Origin: an uncultured Lachnospiraceae bacterium
GTDB lineage: Bacteria > Bacillota > Clostridia > Lachnospirales > Lachnospiraceae
NCBI GenBank assembly: GCA_944384105.1
Contig: CALWSC010000096.1
Coordinates: 1-64,000, forward strand
Length of the DNA: 64,000 nucleotides
Direction of reading: 5' to 3'
Within the stretch, counting starts at the first letter, position 1. Every line of letters begins with the position of its first letter. A program made the position numbers and the translations under genes. The notes under the pieces are model-generated. The model was not told the origin of the DNA and made no database searches. It was given only the letters and a program-made list of their open reading frames with translations. This document shows positions 44,133 through 52,001 of the stretch, piece after piece.

Positions 44133-46003
44133 TCTTTACTCACCTTCAAAATCGGTTCCATAGACCGGGCTGTACCCATCTTCAGGTTCTCCACCTGTGC
44201 ATAATCGTCGGTGTTGCTGATAATCACAGGCGTCACAATCTCATAGCCTGCCGCCTGAATCTGCTCCATATCAAAGGTCAGCAGCAAATCTCCTGCCTTT
44301 ACCGTGTCTCCCTCGCTCACATGTGCGTCGTAATACTTGCCGCCCAGTTCCAGGGTGTTGATTCCCACATGAATCAGAATTTCCACACCGTCCCCGGACG
44401 TGATGCCGACCGCGTGCTTTGTCTCAAAGAGTGTGGTGACCGTACCGGATACCGGAGCCTTTACCTCTCCCTTTGCCGGACGGATCGCAGCGCCTTTTCC
44501 GAGCACTTCCGCCGCGAACGTCTCATCCGGAACCTCGGAAAGCGGGATTACGGTTCCCTCGATCGGAGCGTATACCGTGTACGGCTCTGTCCGGATCTCC
44601 TCACTGATCTCTGCTTTTGTCTCCGTCTTTTCCGCCGGTTTCTCCTCGCGGTATAAAAGCCAGGAGATCACAAACGCCACTGCGGCTGCCGCTGCCATGA
44701 CAAGCGTGTACTGTACCGTATAATTTGTCGTAATTAAGTATCCGAAGATACCGGTAATTCCGTATGCCGACGCGCCGATGCCGGTAATTCCCGCTACCAG
44801 TGCTCCGCATGCGCCGCCGATCGCTCCTGCGAGGAACGGCTTAAACAGCCTTAAGTTGACGCCGAAGATTGCCGGCTCTGTGATTCCCATGAATGCGGAA
44901 AGAGATGCAGGAAGCGCCAGGGACTTCATCTTCTGGTTTCTCGCCTTTAATGCGACCGCAAGAGCCGCAGCTCCCTGCGCGACGTTTGCCGCTGTCGCGA
45001 TCGGCATCCAGGTGTTGACGCCGTCCGCGCTTAAAAGTCCTGCCTCCAGCGCATTGTACATATGGTGTACGCCGGCAACAACCGTGAACGGGTAGACCGC
45101 TCCCGCAAGAGCGGCGCCGATGCCGAAGGGCAGGGTGATCAGGTATTTCACGCCGTCGAGCACGCCGTTCTCAATGAAGGAGAATACCGGGCCGAAGATC
45201 GTAAGCGTCAGATATCCCGTGACCAGCACGGTGACAAGAGGCGTCACAAAGAGATCGATGATCTCAGGCACAATCTTGTGCAGCTTCTTCTCCAGCGCAG
45301 ACATGAACCAGACGGCAATGACTACCGGGATGACGTGTCCCTGATAGCCCACAAGGTCGATATTGTACAGGCCGAACCAGGCGCTTGCCTGCGGTACACT
45401 GTCTGCAGTCGCCACGGACCATGCGTTCATCAGATCCGGATGTACCATAATCATACCGATGACTGCGCCCAGAAACAGATTTCCGCCGAATACGCGCGCC
45501 GCGCTCACAGCGATCAGGATCGGCAGGAACGTAAATGCCGCGTTGCTGAACAGGTGGATGATGGTGTATGTACCGGAATCCGCCATTGCCGGAAAGACCT
45601 TGCTGAGTCCCTCCAGCAGCCCCATCAGAAGTCCGCTCGCCACAATCGCGGGGATGATCGGCACAAATACGTCGCCAAGCGTCTTTAACAGCCGCTGGAA
45701 TACATTCTGCTTCGCGGTCGCCGCCTGCTTTGCCTCCTCCTTCGAGGCTGCGGTGATTCCCGCGATCTTGATAAATTCGTCGTAGACCTTATTTACGGTT
45801 CCGGTTCCTAAAATAATCTGGAGCTGTCCGGATGCGAAAAATACACCCTTTACTCCATCGATATTTTCAATGGCTTCCTTGTCACATTTGCTGTTGTCGC
45901 CGATGACAAGCCTCAGCCTTGTCGCACAGTGGGCAGCGGATACGATATTCTCCCTGCCGCCGATGTGCTCGTACACTTCTCTTGCTGCTTTCTGGTAATC
46001 CAT
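44129..46003 (-). CDS. PTS sucrose/beta-glucoside-type EIIBCA transporter
   Basis: The protein has 624 residues in the order IIB-IIC-IIA. The phosphorylated Cys of IIB is in AAHCATRLRL (Cys26). About ten membrane segments form IIC with a GITEPAIFGVN block. A linker leads to a IIA domain (VYAPIEGTVIPL) with the active His in ILIHVGINTLEL (about His545). It imports and phosphorylates a sugar, and with the GH32 enzyme this is most likely sucrose. ATG at 46003 follows AAGGAGGG; the longer frame has no site. Expression is probably set by two cre/LacI-like operators upstream. Confidence 0.92.
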   Translation of the reverse strand: MDYQKAAREVYEHIGGRENIVSAAHCATRLRLVIGDNSKCDKEAIENIDGVKGVFFASGQLQIILGTGTVNKVYDEFIKIAGITAASKEEAKQAATAKQNVFQRLLKTLGDVFVPIIPAIVASGLLMGLLEGLSKVFPAMADSGTYTIIHLFSNAAFTFLPILIAVSAARVFGGNLFLGAVIGMIMVHPDLMNAWSVATADSVPQASAWFGLYNIDLVGYQGHVIPVVIAVWFMSALEKKLHKIVPEIIDLFVTPLVTVLVTGYLTLTIFGPVFSFIENGVLDGVKYLITLPFGIGAALAGAVYPFTVVAGVHHMYNALEAGLLSADGVNTWMPIATAANVAQGAAALAVALKARNQKMKSLALPASLSAFMGITEPAIFGVNLRLFKPFLAGAIGGACGALVAGITGIGASAYGITGIFGYLITTNYTVQYTLVMAAAAAVAFVISWLLYREEKPAEKTETKAEISEEIRTEPYTVYAPIEGTVIPLSEVPDETFAAEVLGKGAAIRPAKGEVKAPVSGTVTTLFETKHAVGITSGDGVEILIHVGINTLELGGKYYDAHVSEGDTVKAGDLLLTFDMEQIQAAGYEIVTPVIISNTDDYAQVENLKMGTARSMEPILKVSKE

Positions 46004-46020
46004 AAGCGCCCTCCTTTTTG

Positions 46021-46034
46021 TGTTATCGTTCACA
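46021..46034. promoter_or_regulatory. cre/LacI-type operator in the PTS gene leader
   Basis: TGTTATCGTTCACA matches the Gram-positive cre consensus TGWAANCGNTNWCA at all but one fixed position and is roughly palindromic around CG. It lies 18 bases before the PTS start codon. Confidence 0.6.
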
Positions 46035-46080
46035 TATAATAATCTAATTATTTTCAAGATTTTTCCCGTTTTTGTTGGTT

Positions 46081-46103
46081 ATTATATATGAAATCGTTCT
46101 CAT
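46081..46103 (-). promoter_or_regulatory. PTS operon promoter with overlapping cre/LacI-type operator
   Basis: The minus strand has TATAAT (46081-46086). Directly upstream, in the -10/-35 spacer, the plus strand reads TGAAATCGTTCTCA (46089-46102), an exact match to the cre consensus and part of a 16-base imperfect palindrome (46088-46103). A bound LacI-family protein would block polymerase. The -35 box (ATAAAG) is weak. Confidence 0.65.
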
Positions 46104-46159
46104 CTTTATGTTTTCATTATAGTCACTTCCTGCTGATTTGTAAAGTGATGAAAATTCAC

Positions 46160-46200
46160 AAAAAAACAGCCCTGGAATTATGAAAATCTTCCAAAGCTGT
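46160..46200 (-). terminator. Terminator of the LacI-family gene
   Basis: The minus strand forms ACAGC/GCTGT and GGAA/TTCC stems (46166-46200), followed by seven T residues. Confidence 0.7.
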
Positions 46201-46205
46201 GTGTG

Positions 46206-47183
46206 TTACTGTCTCGTGGAATCCCGCACGATGAGCTTGTAGCCCATCTTCAGCTCCCTGCTGATCCTCTCTCCGGTCTCGAGCACCTCAAGAAGCATCC
46301 GGGCAGCTTCCATGCCGGCAGTTTTATAGTAGAAATGAACAGTTGTCAGCGGCGGCGTCAAAAGGCGGGAGACCGGCGTATCTCCGATGCCGCAGACCTG
46401 TACCTGCCCCGGAACGGAGATTCCCTGCTCGTGGAGGAATCGCAGGGCGCCTGCCGCTATGGTATCGGTTGCACAGAAAATAGAATCCACATCCGGGTGC
46501 TCGTCCAGCATTCTCTTAGCATTCTGATATCCCGACTCGTCTGTGAAATCCCCCTCATATCGGAACGATTCCACGCTCTTTTTCCCCTCCAGAGCGGCGC
46601 AGAAGCCGCGCTTTCTGTTCTGCCCCGCCGCCACATCGCGCGTCGTGACGCCGATATATCCGATGCGGCTGCCTCTTTGCAGCATGTGTGCAGTGATCTC
46701 CTTTGCCGCCTGATAGTCGTTGTAGTAGACGCAGGAGTATCCTGAAAGCTCCTGCCCGAGTATAATTACAGGCACTTCACATTCCTTTAAAAGCTGCAGG
46801 TGCTTTCTGGTGAATATGGTGCTGATAAAGATAATGCCGTCCACACGGTTTGTGCGGAATATATTCAGATATTTGAGCTCCTCGGAGATCTTGTTGTTCG
46901 TGCTCGCGAGCAGCAGCTCATAGTCCTTCTCCCGCAGAACGTCCCCGATACCGGCCACCATGCGGCTGACGGTGTCAGAATTGATCTTCGGCAGTATCAC
47001 ACCCACGAGCCGTGTGCGGCGCGTGCGGAGCATCTGCGCCTGAGAGGAGGGCTGATATCCCGTCTGCTCAATCACGGCACGGATCTTCTTTCTCTTTTCC
47101 TCACTGACGTAGCCGTCGTTTAAATACCGCGATACCGTGGCGCGGGAAACGCCGGAGAGCTTTGCGATTTCGTTGATTGTCAT
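46206..47183 (-). CDS. LacI-family sugar-responsive repressor
   Basis: The protein has 325 residues. The N-terminal helix-turn-helix and hinge are clear (TINEIAKLSGVSRATVSRYL), followed by a periplasmic-binding-like effector domain (LVGVILPKINSDTVSRMVAG, VDGIIFIST, PDVDSIFCATDTIAAGALRF). ScrR/SacR-type repressors of this family control sucrose genes. The neighbouring PTS/GH32 operon, with operators at 46021-46034 and 46088-46103, is the natural target. ATG at 47183 follows AAGGA by seven bases; the longer frame has no site. Confidence 0.9.
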   Translation of the reverse strand: MTINEIAKLSGVSRATVSRYLNDGYVSEEKRKKIRAVIEQTGYQPSSQAQMLRTRRTRLVGVILPKINSDTVSRMVAGIGDVLREKDYELLLASTNNKISEELKYLNIFRTNRVDGIIFISTIFTRKHLQLLKECEVPVIILGQELSGYSCVYYNDYQAAKEITAHMLQRGSRIGYIGVTTRDVAAGQNRKRGFCAALEGKKSVESFRYEGDFTDESGYQNAKRMLDEHPDVDSIFCATDTIAAGALRFLHEQGISVPGQVQVCGIGDTPVSRLLTPPLTTVHFYYKTAGMEAARMLLEVLETGERISRELKMGYKLIVRDSTRQ

Positions 47184-47203
47184 ATGAAATCCTTCTCTTT
47201 TCA

Positions 47204-47248
47204 AAAAATAATAATGGCACGGCAAGCCTTTAGGCAGGCTGCCGCACC
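47204..47248 (-). terminator. Terminator of the URO-D-family gene
   Basis: The minus strand has a GC-rich hairpin (GGTGCGGCAGCCT pairing with AGGCTTGCCGTGCC, 47216-47248), then a T-rich tract (plus-strand A run from 47203). It lies between the URO-D-family gene and the repressor gene. Confidence 0.7.
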
Positions 47249-47279
47249 ACTATTCTAACAGATTCTCATAAACTTTTCA

Positions 47280-48287
47280 CTATTTTTTGTAAAACTCGCT
47301 CACTGCATCGAAGAATGCCTGGATATTGTCAAGCGGCGTCATCGGCGGGATGTCGCATCCGCTGGCAATGACGAAGTTCTTATATTTGCTGCAGCGCTTG
47401 AGCAGCTCTGTAGTCTGCGTTTTGATTTCCTGCGGCGTGCCGTTTCGGAAAGTCTCTGCAGGCGCAATATTTCCGATCACGATGCGGTCGCTGTCAATAA
47501 CCTTCAGAGTATCCTCGATATCCACTGCGTTTCCGAAGCTGTAAGCTCCCGCCTTGATGGTGTTGATATTGTCAAGCAGCGGCACAACATTTCCGCAATT
47601 GTGATACAGAACCATAAAATTATCATCCTCGACAGCCTCGCAGATTCTCTTCACATACGGTGTTGAGAACTCACGGATCAGTCCCGGAGAGAGCAGACCT
47701 GCAGCCGGCTCTGCGATTGCGATACCATTTGCTCCTGCCTCCTTGAACGCCTTTGCATAAGCGATCAAAAACTGCGTTGCCTTCTCCAGCACAGTCTCTA
47801 CCAGCTCCGGATCCTCATAGCAAAGAATCATGATCTCTGTCATATCAAGCAGTCTTCCAGCGAGAGAATACGGTCCGATGATTCCTGCCAGAATCGGACG
47901 GTCTGTCACCATTTCGCTGATCTCCCGTATTCCCTTTACACACTCTCCGGTGCGTCCCGCGCCCACTTCCGGAACTTTGAGCGCCTCTGCCTCATCCTCA
48001 TCATGAATCAGCGCTGCTGTCACGGTCGGAACCTCGTCCTCGCTGTAATGAATCGGACTTCCAAACGCTTCAGCCTCCACAGAGAGATCCATCAGGCTGA
48101 ATACCGCCCCTGTGTCAAAACGCTTTGCAACAGCCTCCATGCAGAGTGCCTGCAGGTGTCCGTCGCGCACCATCTCATCTACCGTATGCCCGATGATCTG
48201 CGTGCCAGGGAAGGAGAGAATCGGCATTGCCTTCTTCTCAGACGCCTCAATATAGTCCTTTGCCCACTGCTTCATATTCCATTTCAT
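47280..48287 (-). CDS. URO-D/MtaA-family corrinoid-type methyltransferase-like protein
   Basis: The protein has 335 residues. The uroporphyrinogen-decarboxylase fold is shown by IIGPYSLAGRLL, a His-x-Cys zinc pair in LYHNCGNV, and a second Cys in ASGCDIPPMTPLDNIQAF. The zinc ligands mark the MtaA/CmuA branch, which moves methyl groups between a corrinoid protein and a thiol cofactor, rather than the heme enzyme. No corrinoid protein gene is adjacent. The second ATG (48287) is preferred because GGAGG abuts the first ATG at 48296 with no spacing. It looks like a single-gene transcript. Confidence 0.8.
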   Translation of the reverse strand: MKWNMKQWAKDYIEASEKKAMPILSFPGTQIIGHTVDEMVRDGHLQALCMEAVAKRFDTGAVFSLMDLSVEAEAFGSPIHYSEDEVPTVTAALIHDEDEAEALKVPEVGAGRTGECVKGIREISEMVTDRPILAGIIGPYSLAGRLLDMTEIMILCYEDPELVETVLEKATQFLIAYAKAFKEAGANGIAIAEPAAGLLSPGLIREFSTPYVKRICEAVEDDNFMVLYHNCGNVVPLLDNINTIKAGAYSFGNAVDIEDTLKVIDSDRIVIGNIAPAETFRNGTPQEIKTQTTELLKRCSKYKNFVIASGCDIPPMTPLDNIQAFFDAVSEFYKK

Positions 48288-48421
48288 AGAAAACATCCTC
48301 CTTTGACTTTTCTTACGGTCTGTCTTGTTTTTTTCTGTCTCTTATTATGAGGAGTTTTCTCTTCAGTTTCTGGTAATTTATTTTGATCCCTTGGATTTTT
48401 ATTGGACAATGTAAAATTTTT

Positions 48422-48994
48422 TCAGGCGATATTCCGTTCTATGACAGCCGTCTTGCCGCTTTCAGGTTCTTTGGACGCTTCGGATTCCTCCGACGTCCCG
48501 GCGCTGCTTTGGTCTTCCTCCTGCTCCTTCAGCACTTTGCGCTCCTGTTCCAGCTTTTCGCGCTCTTCGTCCAATGCCCGCCGCTCGCTTTCCAGCTCCT
48601 CATACTGGGCGCGCAGAAGCCGCGTATAGTTCTCAGCTTCCTCCACAGCGCTGATGATCCGCGCGGAGGACTGATTCAGAAGCGATGCCTTCTCCTCCAG
48701 AGTCCGGTTCATCTGCTCTGCCCTGAGTTCCCTGCGCACGCTCACCGCGATTGCGAAAATGGACAGAATCATGGATACGAGCATAGCGCCGAACGTGATC
48801 TGCTGCACGAACGTCGCGTCGCCGGACGTCCGGTTGATCAGAAAGATCAGAAGTACCAGAACAATCAGTATCACGGAATAACGGATGCGCATCCGGGACT
48901 TCACACTCTTGAGCTTCATCACATAGGAGTTTTCGTCTGTAATTTTCTCAGTGCTGTTGTCGTATTGAAGCCATTTTGTCGTTATTCTTATCAT
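48422..48994 (-). CDS. Small membrane protein with long coiled coil, function unknown
   Basis: The protein has about 190 residues. Two adjacent membrane segments (about 38-55 and 64-86) are followed by a Glu/Arg/Leu-rich stretch of roughly 70 residues that is strongly predicted by eye to form a coiled coil (EEKASLLNQSSARIISAVEE, then ESERRALDEEREKLEQE), and an acidic Ser/Glu tail. ATG at 48994 follows GGGGG by six bases; the long frame upstream is antisense to the ABC permease gene and is ignored. I do not recognise a family. Confidence 0.6.
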   Translation of the reverse strand: MIRITTKWLQYDNSTEKITDENSYVMKLKSVKSRMRIRYSVILIVLVLLIFLINRTSGDATFVQQITFGAMLVSMILSIFAIAVSVRRELRAEQMNRTLEEKASLLNQSSARIISAVEEAENYTRLLRAQYEELESERRALDEEREKLEQERKVLKEQEEDQSSAGTSEESEASKEPESGKTAVIERNIA

Positions 48995-49053
48995 AGCCAT
49001 CCCCCATTTACTCGTTTTTCCCAGTATAACATAATTTTCGGGGAAGCTCAATG

Positions 49054-49707
49054 TCAAAGCTGTTTTCTCTTCATCACCGATGTGCTGATTCCCATGGAGA
49101 CTGCGAGCAAAAGCAGGGCAATCACAATCGCCGCCGCAAGCACTGCGCCAAGGCTTGGCACAGGCATGCCGTCCAGCAGCGCGGCTATATCCATATGCAG
49201 CATATCCGCGATTTTGATCCCTGCCGAGCCGATCAGTATAATACATGCCAGTGCGATCAGGAGCGCCACTCTGCCCTTCTCTCCTCCAAACTTTAACTGT
49301 ACCGGCAGCAGGACGGCGAGCAGAATCAGCATAACGGGCAGGTCAACCCCGGCGGCAAAGCACAGTTCCGTGAGTGCTCCTGTGCCGCGGGCAATACCGG
49401 CGATAAGCACAATCGCAGAGGACAGCAGCCAGGCAGCGCCTCCCAGCAGGATGCCGAAGCAATATTTCTCTGCAACGTAACCGTTTCTCGTGATCGGCAG
49501 AGAGAATAAAAATACGTTACCATTGTCAAATTCGTCGTAGCTGATGGTGCTGACCGTAAACATGGAAATTACAAATGTCGGAAATCCAATAGCGTAGGTG
49601 CCGTCCTCGGTGAACAGCGCCAGACCGACGCCCACGGCGAACATCAGAATAAGAAAGCTTCTCTGCACTTTCATCAGCCGAAAATCTTTTATTAATAATC
49701 CTTTCAT
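49054..49707 (-). CDS. ABC-2 type transporter permease
   Basis: The protein has 217 residues with six hydrophobic segments, starting MKGLLIKDFRLMKVQRSFLI as in small ABC-2 permeases. SYDEFDNGNVFLFSLPITR is the conserved loop of the YtrC/D-like group. It pairs with the ATPase gene, which overlaps it by four bases. With the GntR gene upstream this forms a YtrA-type regulated exporter, often tied to cell-envelope stress or peptide antibiotics. The substrate is unknown. Confidence 0.85.
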   Translation of the reverse strand: MKGLLIKDFRLMKVQRSFLILMFAVGVGLALFTEDGTYAIGFPTFVISMFTVSTISYDEFDNGNVFLFSLPITRNGYVAEKYCFGILLGGAAWLLSSAIVLIAGIARGTGALTELCFAAGVDLPVMLILLAVLLPVQLKFGGEKGRVALLIALACIILIGSAGIKIADMLHMDIAALLDGMPVPSLGAVLAAAIVIALLLLAVSMGISTSVMKRKQL

Positions 49708-50555
49708 ACCTCTTTCCCCCTGACCATCATTGTGACTGTTTCGTCTATGCTTCCATTTTCGATTGCGATTCCCGGATAGTTTTCCATATAGTAGCGCTTC
49801 TGGTTTGTCAGGCAGCTGTATCCGTACGGCTCTCTTCTGACGCGCAGCAGGTACTGGCGGTCGAGCCCGGCGTACTGCTTCTCATCCACCTTCAGAAGTC
49901 CGTAGTCGCTCAGGAGCACGTCCGTATCCTCGTGCAGGACGATGTGCCCGGCATGGATCATATAAAGATCGTCGCAGAGCGATTCCAGGTCGCCGGAAAT
50001 GTGGGAGCTGATCAGAATGGATCTCTCCTCATCCTTCTCCATAAATTCCCGCAGCATTTCCAGCAGCTCGTCTCTGGCGATCACGTCCAGTCCGACGGTC
50101 GGCTCGTCGAGCAGCAGCAGCTTCGCATTTGCCGATGCCGCAGCGAGAACCTTGAGTTTTGCTTTCATGCCGGTAGAAAAATCCTTGATTTTCTTCCGAA
50201 AAGGCAGCTCGAAGCGCTTTGCCTGATTTTCAAAGTACTGCCTGTCAAAATCTGGATACAGGTTGCCGAGCACGGGTATGATGTCGCTGACAGTCAGATA
50301 TCCGCTGAAGCCCGAATCAGCCAGAACGACTCCTATTTTCTGCCGGTCTGAGATGGTGAGCTCTCCCTGCTCCTTCCCAAAAATACGGATGGAGCCTCCG
50401 TCTGTCCGTATGAGTCCCAGGATTGATTTAAAGACTGTGCTCTTTCCGGCTCCATTTTGTCCTACCAGACCGGTTATGCGCCCCGGCTCTATGTGCATAG
50501 TGCAGTCCAGGGTAAAATCACCGTAGCGTTTTGTAAGTCCACTAATTTCCAGCAT
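49704..50555 (-). CDS. ABC transporter ATP-binding protein
   Basis: The protein has 283 residues. Walker A is VGQNGAGKST (31-40), the signature region FSTGMKAKLKVLAA, and Walker B LLLLDEPTVGLD. STG in place of SGG is common in this ABC-2 group. The C-terminal extension (VDEKQYAGLDRQYLLRVRRE) is typical of YtrB-like ATPases. It is the second gene of the GntR-ATPase-permease operon. Confidence 0.9.
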   Translation of the reverse strand: MLEISGLTKRYGDFTLDCTMHIEPGRITGLVGQNGAGKSTVFKSILGLIRTDGGSIRIFGKEQGELTISDRQKIGVVLADSGFSGYLTVSDIIPVLGNLYPDFDRQYFENQAKRFELPFRKKIKDFSTGMKAKLKVLAAASANAKLLLLDEPTVGLDVIARDELLEMLREFMEKDEERSILISSHISGDLESLCDDLYMIHAGHIVLHEDTDVLLSDYGLLKVDEKQYAGLDRQYLLRVRREPYGYSCLTNQKRYYMENYPGIAIENGSIDETVTMMVRGKEV

Positions 50556-50558
50556 GTT

Positions 50559-50930
50559 CTAATCCTCCATAATTAATTCAAACAGCTCCCGGATTTCCTC
50601 ATCCGAAAGACCGCAGCTTCGGCCCTTCTGAATCGCTTTTTCCAGGTCGTTTCCCACTTCTCTTCTCTGCTCCTCCCGCATTCTCTCGGGATTTGCAGCC
50701 GCAACATACGTCCCCTTCCCGTGAACTGTGACCGTATAGCCCTCCTGTTCCAGATTATCGTACGCTTTCTTGACCGTCAGGGCACTGATCTTCTGTTCCT
50801 TCGCAAGCGCGCGGACAGAGGGGAGTATATCATTTTCCTTCAGATCTCCGGCAGTAATCTGAGCCTTGATCTGATCCATGATCTGTTCATAGATTGGTAC
50901 CATCGATGAACTGTTGATTATAATCTTCAT
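50559..50930 (-). CDS. GntR-family (YtrA-type) transcriptional regulator
   Basis: The protein has 123 residues. A winged helix domain (MVPIYEQIMDQIKAQITAGD, LPSVRALAKEQKISALTVKK, TVHGKGTYVA) is followed by only a short dimerisation tail, as in YtrA-type members. ATG at 50930 follows AGGAGG by six bases. The promoter just upstream contains a nested four-half-site operator that this protein very probably binds, repressing its own operon. Confidence 0.9.
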   Translation of the reverse strand: MKIIINSSSMVPIYEQIMDQIKAQITAGDLKENDILPSVRALAKEQKISALTVKKAYDNLEQEGYTVTVHGKGTYVAAANPERMREEQRREVGNDLEKAIQKGRSCGLSDEEIRELFELIMED

Positions 50931-50949
50931 AGGCTTCCTCCTGTTTGTT

Positions 50950-50986
50950 AACAGTATATAACAGTCTATAACTGTTGTCAACTGTT
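50950..50986 (-). promoter_or_regulatory. GntR operon promoter with nested palindromic operator
   Basis: The minus strand has TTGACA (50976-50981), a 17-base spacer and TATACT (50953-50958). Four half-sites overlay it: AACAGT at 50950 and 50960, ACTGTT at 50971 and 50981. Both pairs are symmetric about 50968 and spaced about one helical turn, so two dimers could bind around the spacer. Confidence 0.8.
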
Positions 50987-51021
50987 ATATTGTGTTATAT
51001 ACAGATTTTTTCTGTGTACAC

Positions 51022-51063
51022 AAAAACGGCTGGATACACGTTGATTTTCCGTGTACTCCAGCC
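51022..51063 (-). terminator. Terminator of the pxp/acc operon
   Basis: On the minus strand GGCTGGAGTACACG pairs with CGTGTATCCAGCC (51028-51063) and is followed by TTTTTG. Confidence 0.75.
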
Positions 51064-51068
51064 ATTTT

Positions 51069-51219
51069 CTATTTTTGCTCCGCAGCCAGCATCATGCGGC
51101 GCTGTTTCTTTCTGCCATAATGCTTTTCCAGAAGCGCTGACAGCGTTTTCAGCCCCTCTGTCAGGACGGAATCCGACATTGCAAAGCTTTCTTCGCCGCC
51201 TTGCTCCACCCGTTCAGCA
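51069..51219 (-). pseudogene. Fragment of an AAA-ATPase-like (PF09820-type) gene
   Basis: An open frame on the minus strand runs from the end of pxpA to a TAG at 51069-51071 and reads AERVEQGGEESFAMSDSVLT then EGLKTLSALLEKHYGRK, ending in KQRRMMLAAEQK. The central part resembles the stretch before the Walker B-like LLIDEYDVP of the clostridial AAA-ATPase_like family, which is cut off here. It could be translated from ATG at 51177-51179 (36 residues), but there is no ribosome site. The identification is from memory of the family pattern. Confidence 0.4.
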
Positions 51220-51981
51220 AATCTCCTTTAACGGGCAGATCTCGATCCCCTCTGCCTGCAGCGCTCCTCTGATTTTCTCCACGAAGAGCAGCGCCTTCTC
51301 TCCGTCGCCGTGAACGCATACGGAATCTGCCTGAATATCGATGTCTTTGCCTGTTACCGCTTTGACTTTGCCTTCTTTTATCATTCGGATTACGCGCGCA
51401 ATCGCCTCGTTCTCATCTCGGATAAAGGCGCCTTCCTTGCTGCGGTTCACGAGGCTGCCGTCCTCCTCGTAGCCGCGGTCGGCAAAGACCTCGAGAGCTA
51501 CCTTTAAGCCGCAGTCCTTCGCTGCACGGATCGTCTCGCTGCCGGATAATCCCATGACGATGAGGCTGCTGTCAACCTCTGCGATCGCCTCACAGATGGC
51601 TTTCGACAGCTCATAGTCCTTTGCCGCCATATTGTACATTGCTCCGTGCGGCTTTACGTGCTGCAGCGTAACGCCCTGCGCGCGGCACATGCCGTAAAGA
51701 GCGCTTAACTGATACTGCGTATACGCCTTCGCCTCCTCGCAGGAGAGCGTCATATTCCTTCTTCCAAATCCCATGAGATCCGGGAAACCCGGGTGTGCGC
51801 CGATCTCACCGCCCGCGGCCTTCATATTACGGATCGTGCGCATCATCACAACCGGGTCGGAAGCGTGGTAGCCGCACGCCACATTTGCGGAGGAGATAAG
51901 AGGAATAATTCTATCATCCATTCCCAGCGTATAGCGTCCGAAGCTCTCTCCCAGATCACTGTTTAAATCTACTCTGTACAT
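51214..51981 (-). CDS. pxpA: LamB/YcsF family protein, 5-oxoprolinase subunit A
   Basis: The protein has 255 residues. The start MYRVDLNSDLGESFGRY, then SANVACGYHASDP, IGAHPGFPDLMGFGRR and VKPHGAMYNMA, are the hallmark blocks of the YcsF family. With PxpB and PxpC it forms the ATP-dependent 5-oxoprolinase that opens pyroglutamate to glutamate. It is the last gene of the operon, about 20 bases after accC. Its stop lies at the edge of a gene relic. Confidence 0.9.
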   Translation of the reverse strand: MYRVDLNSDLGESFGRYTLGMDDRIIPLISSANVACGYHASDPVVMMRTIRNMKAAGGEIGAHPGFPDLMGFGRRNMTLSCEEAKAYTQYQLSALYGMCRAQGVTLQHVKPHGAMYNMAAKDYELSKAICEAIAEVDSSLIVMGLSGSETIRAAKDCGLKVALEVFADRGYEEDGSLVNRSKEGAFIRDENEAIARVIRMIKEGKVKAVTGKDIDIQADSVCVHGDGEKALLFVEKIRGALQAEGIEICPLKEIC

Positions 51982-52001
51982 AATTCCACCTGCTTTCTCA
52001 A

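Noticed and set aside
48995..49246. N-terminal extension of the coiled-coil membrane protein
   Set aside because: The extra frame lies mostly opposite the ABC permease gene, is Cys/Gly/Arg-rich with no similarity, and a good ribosome site supports the start at 48994.
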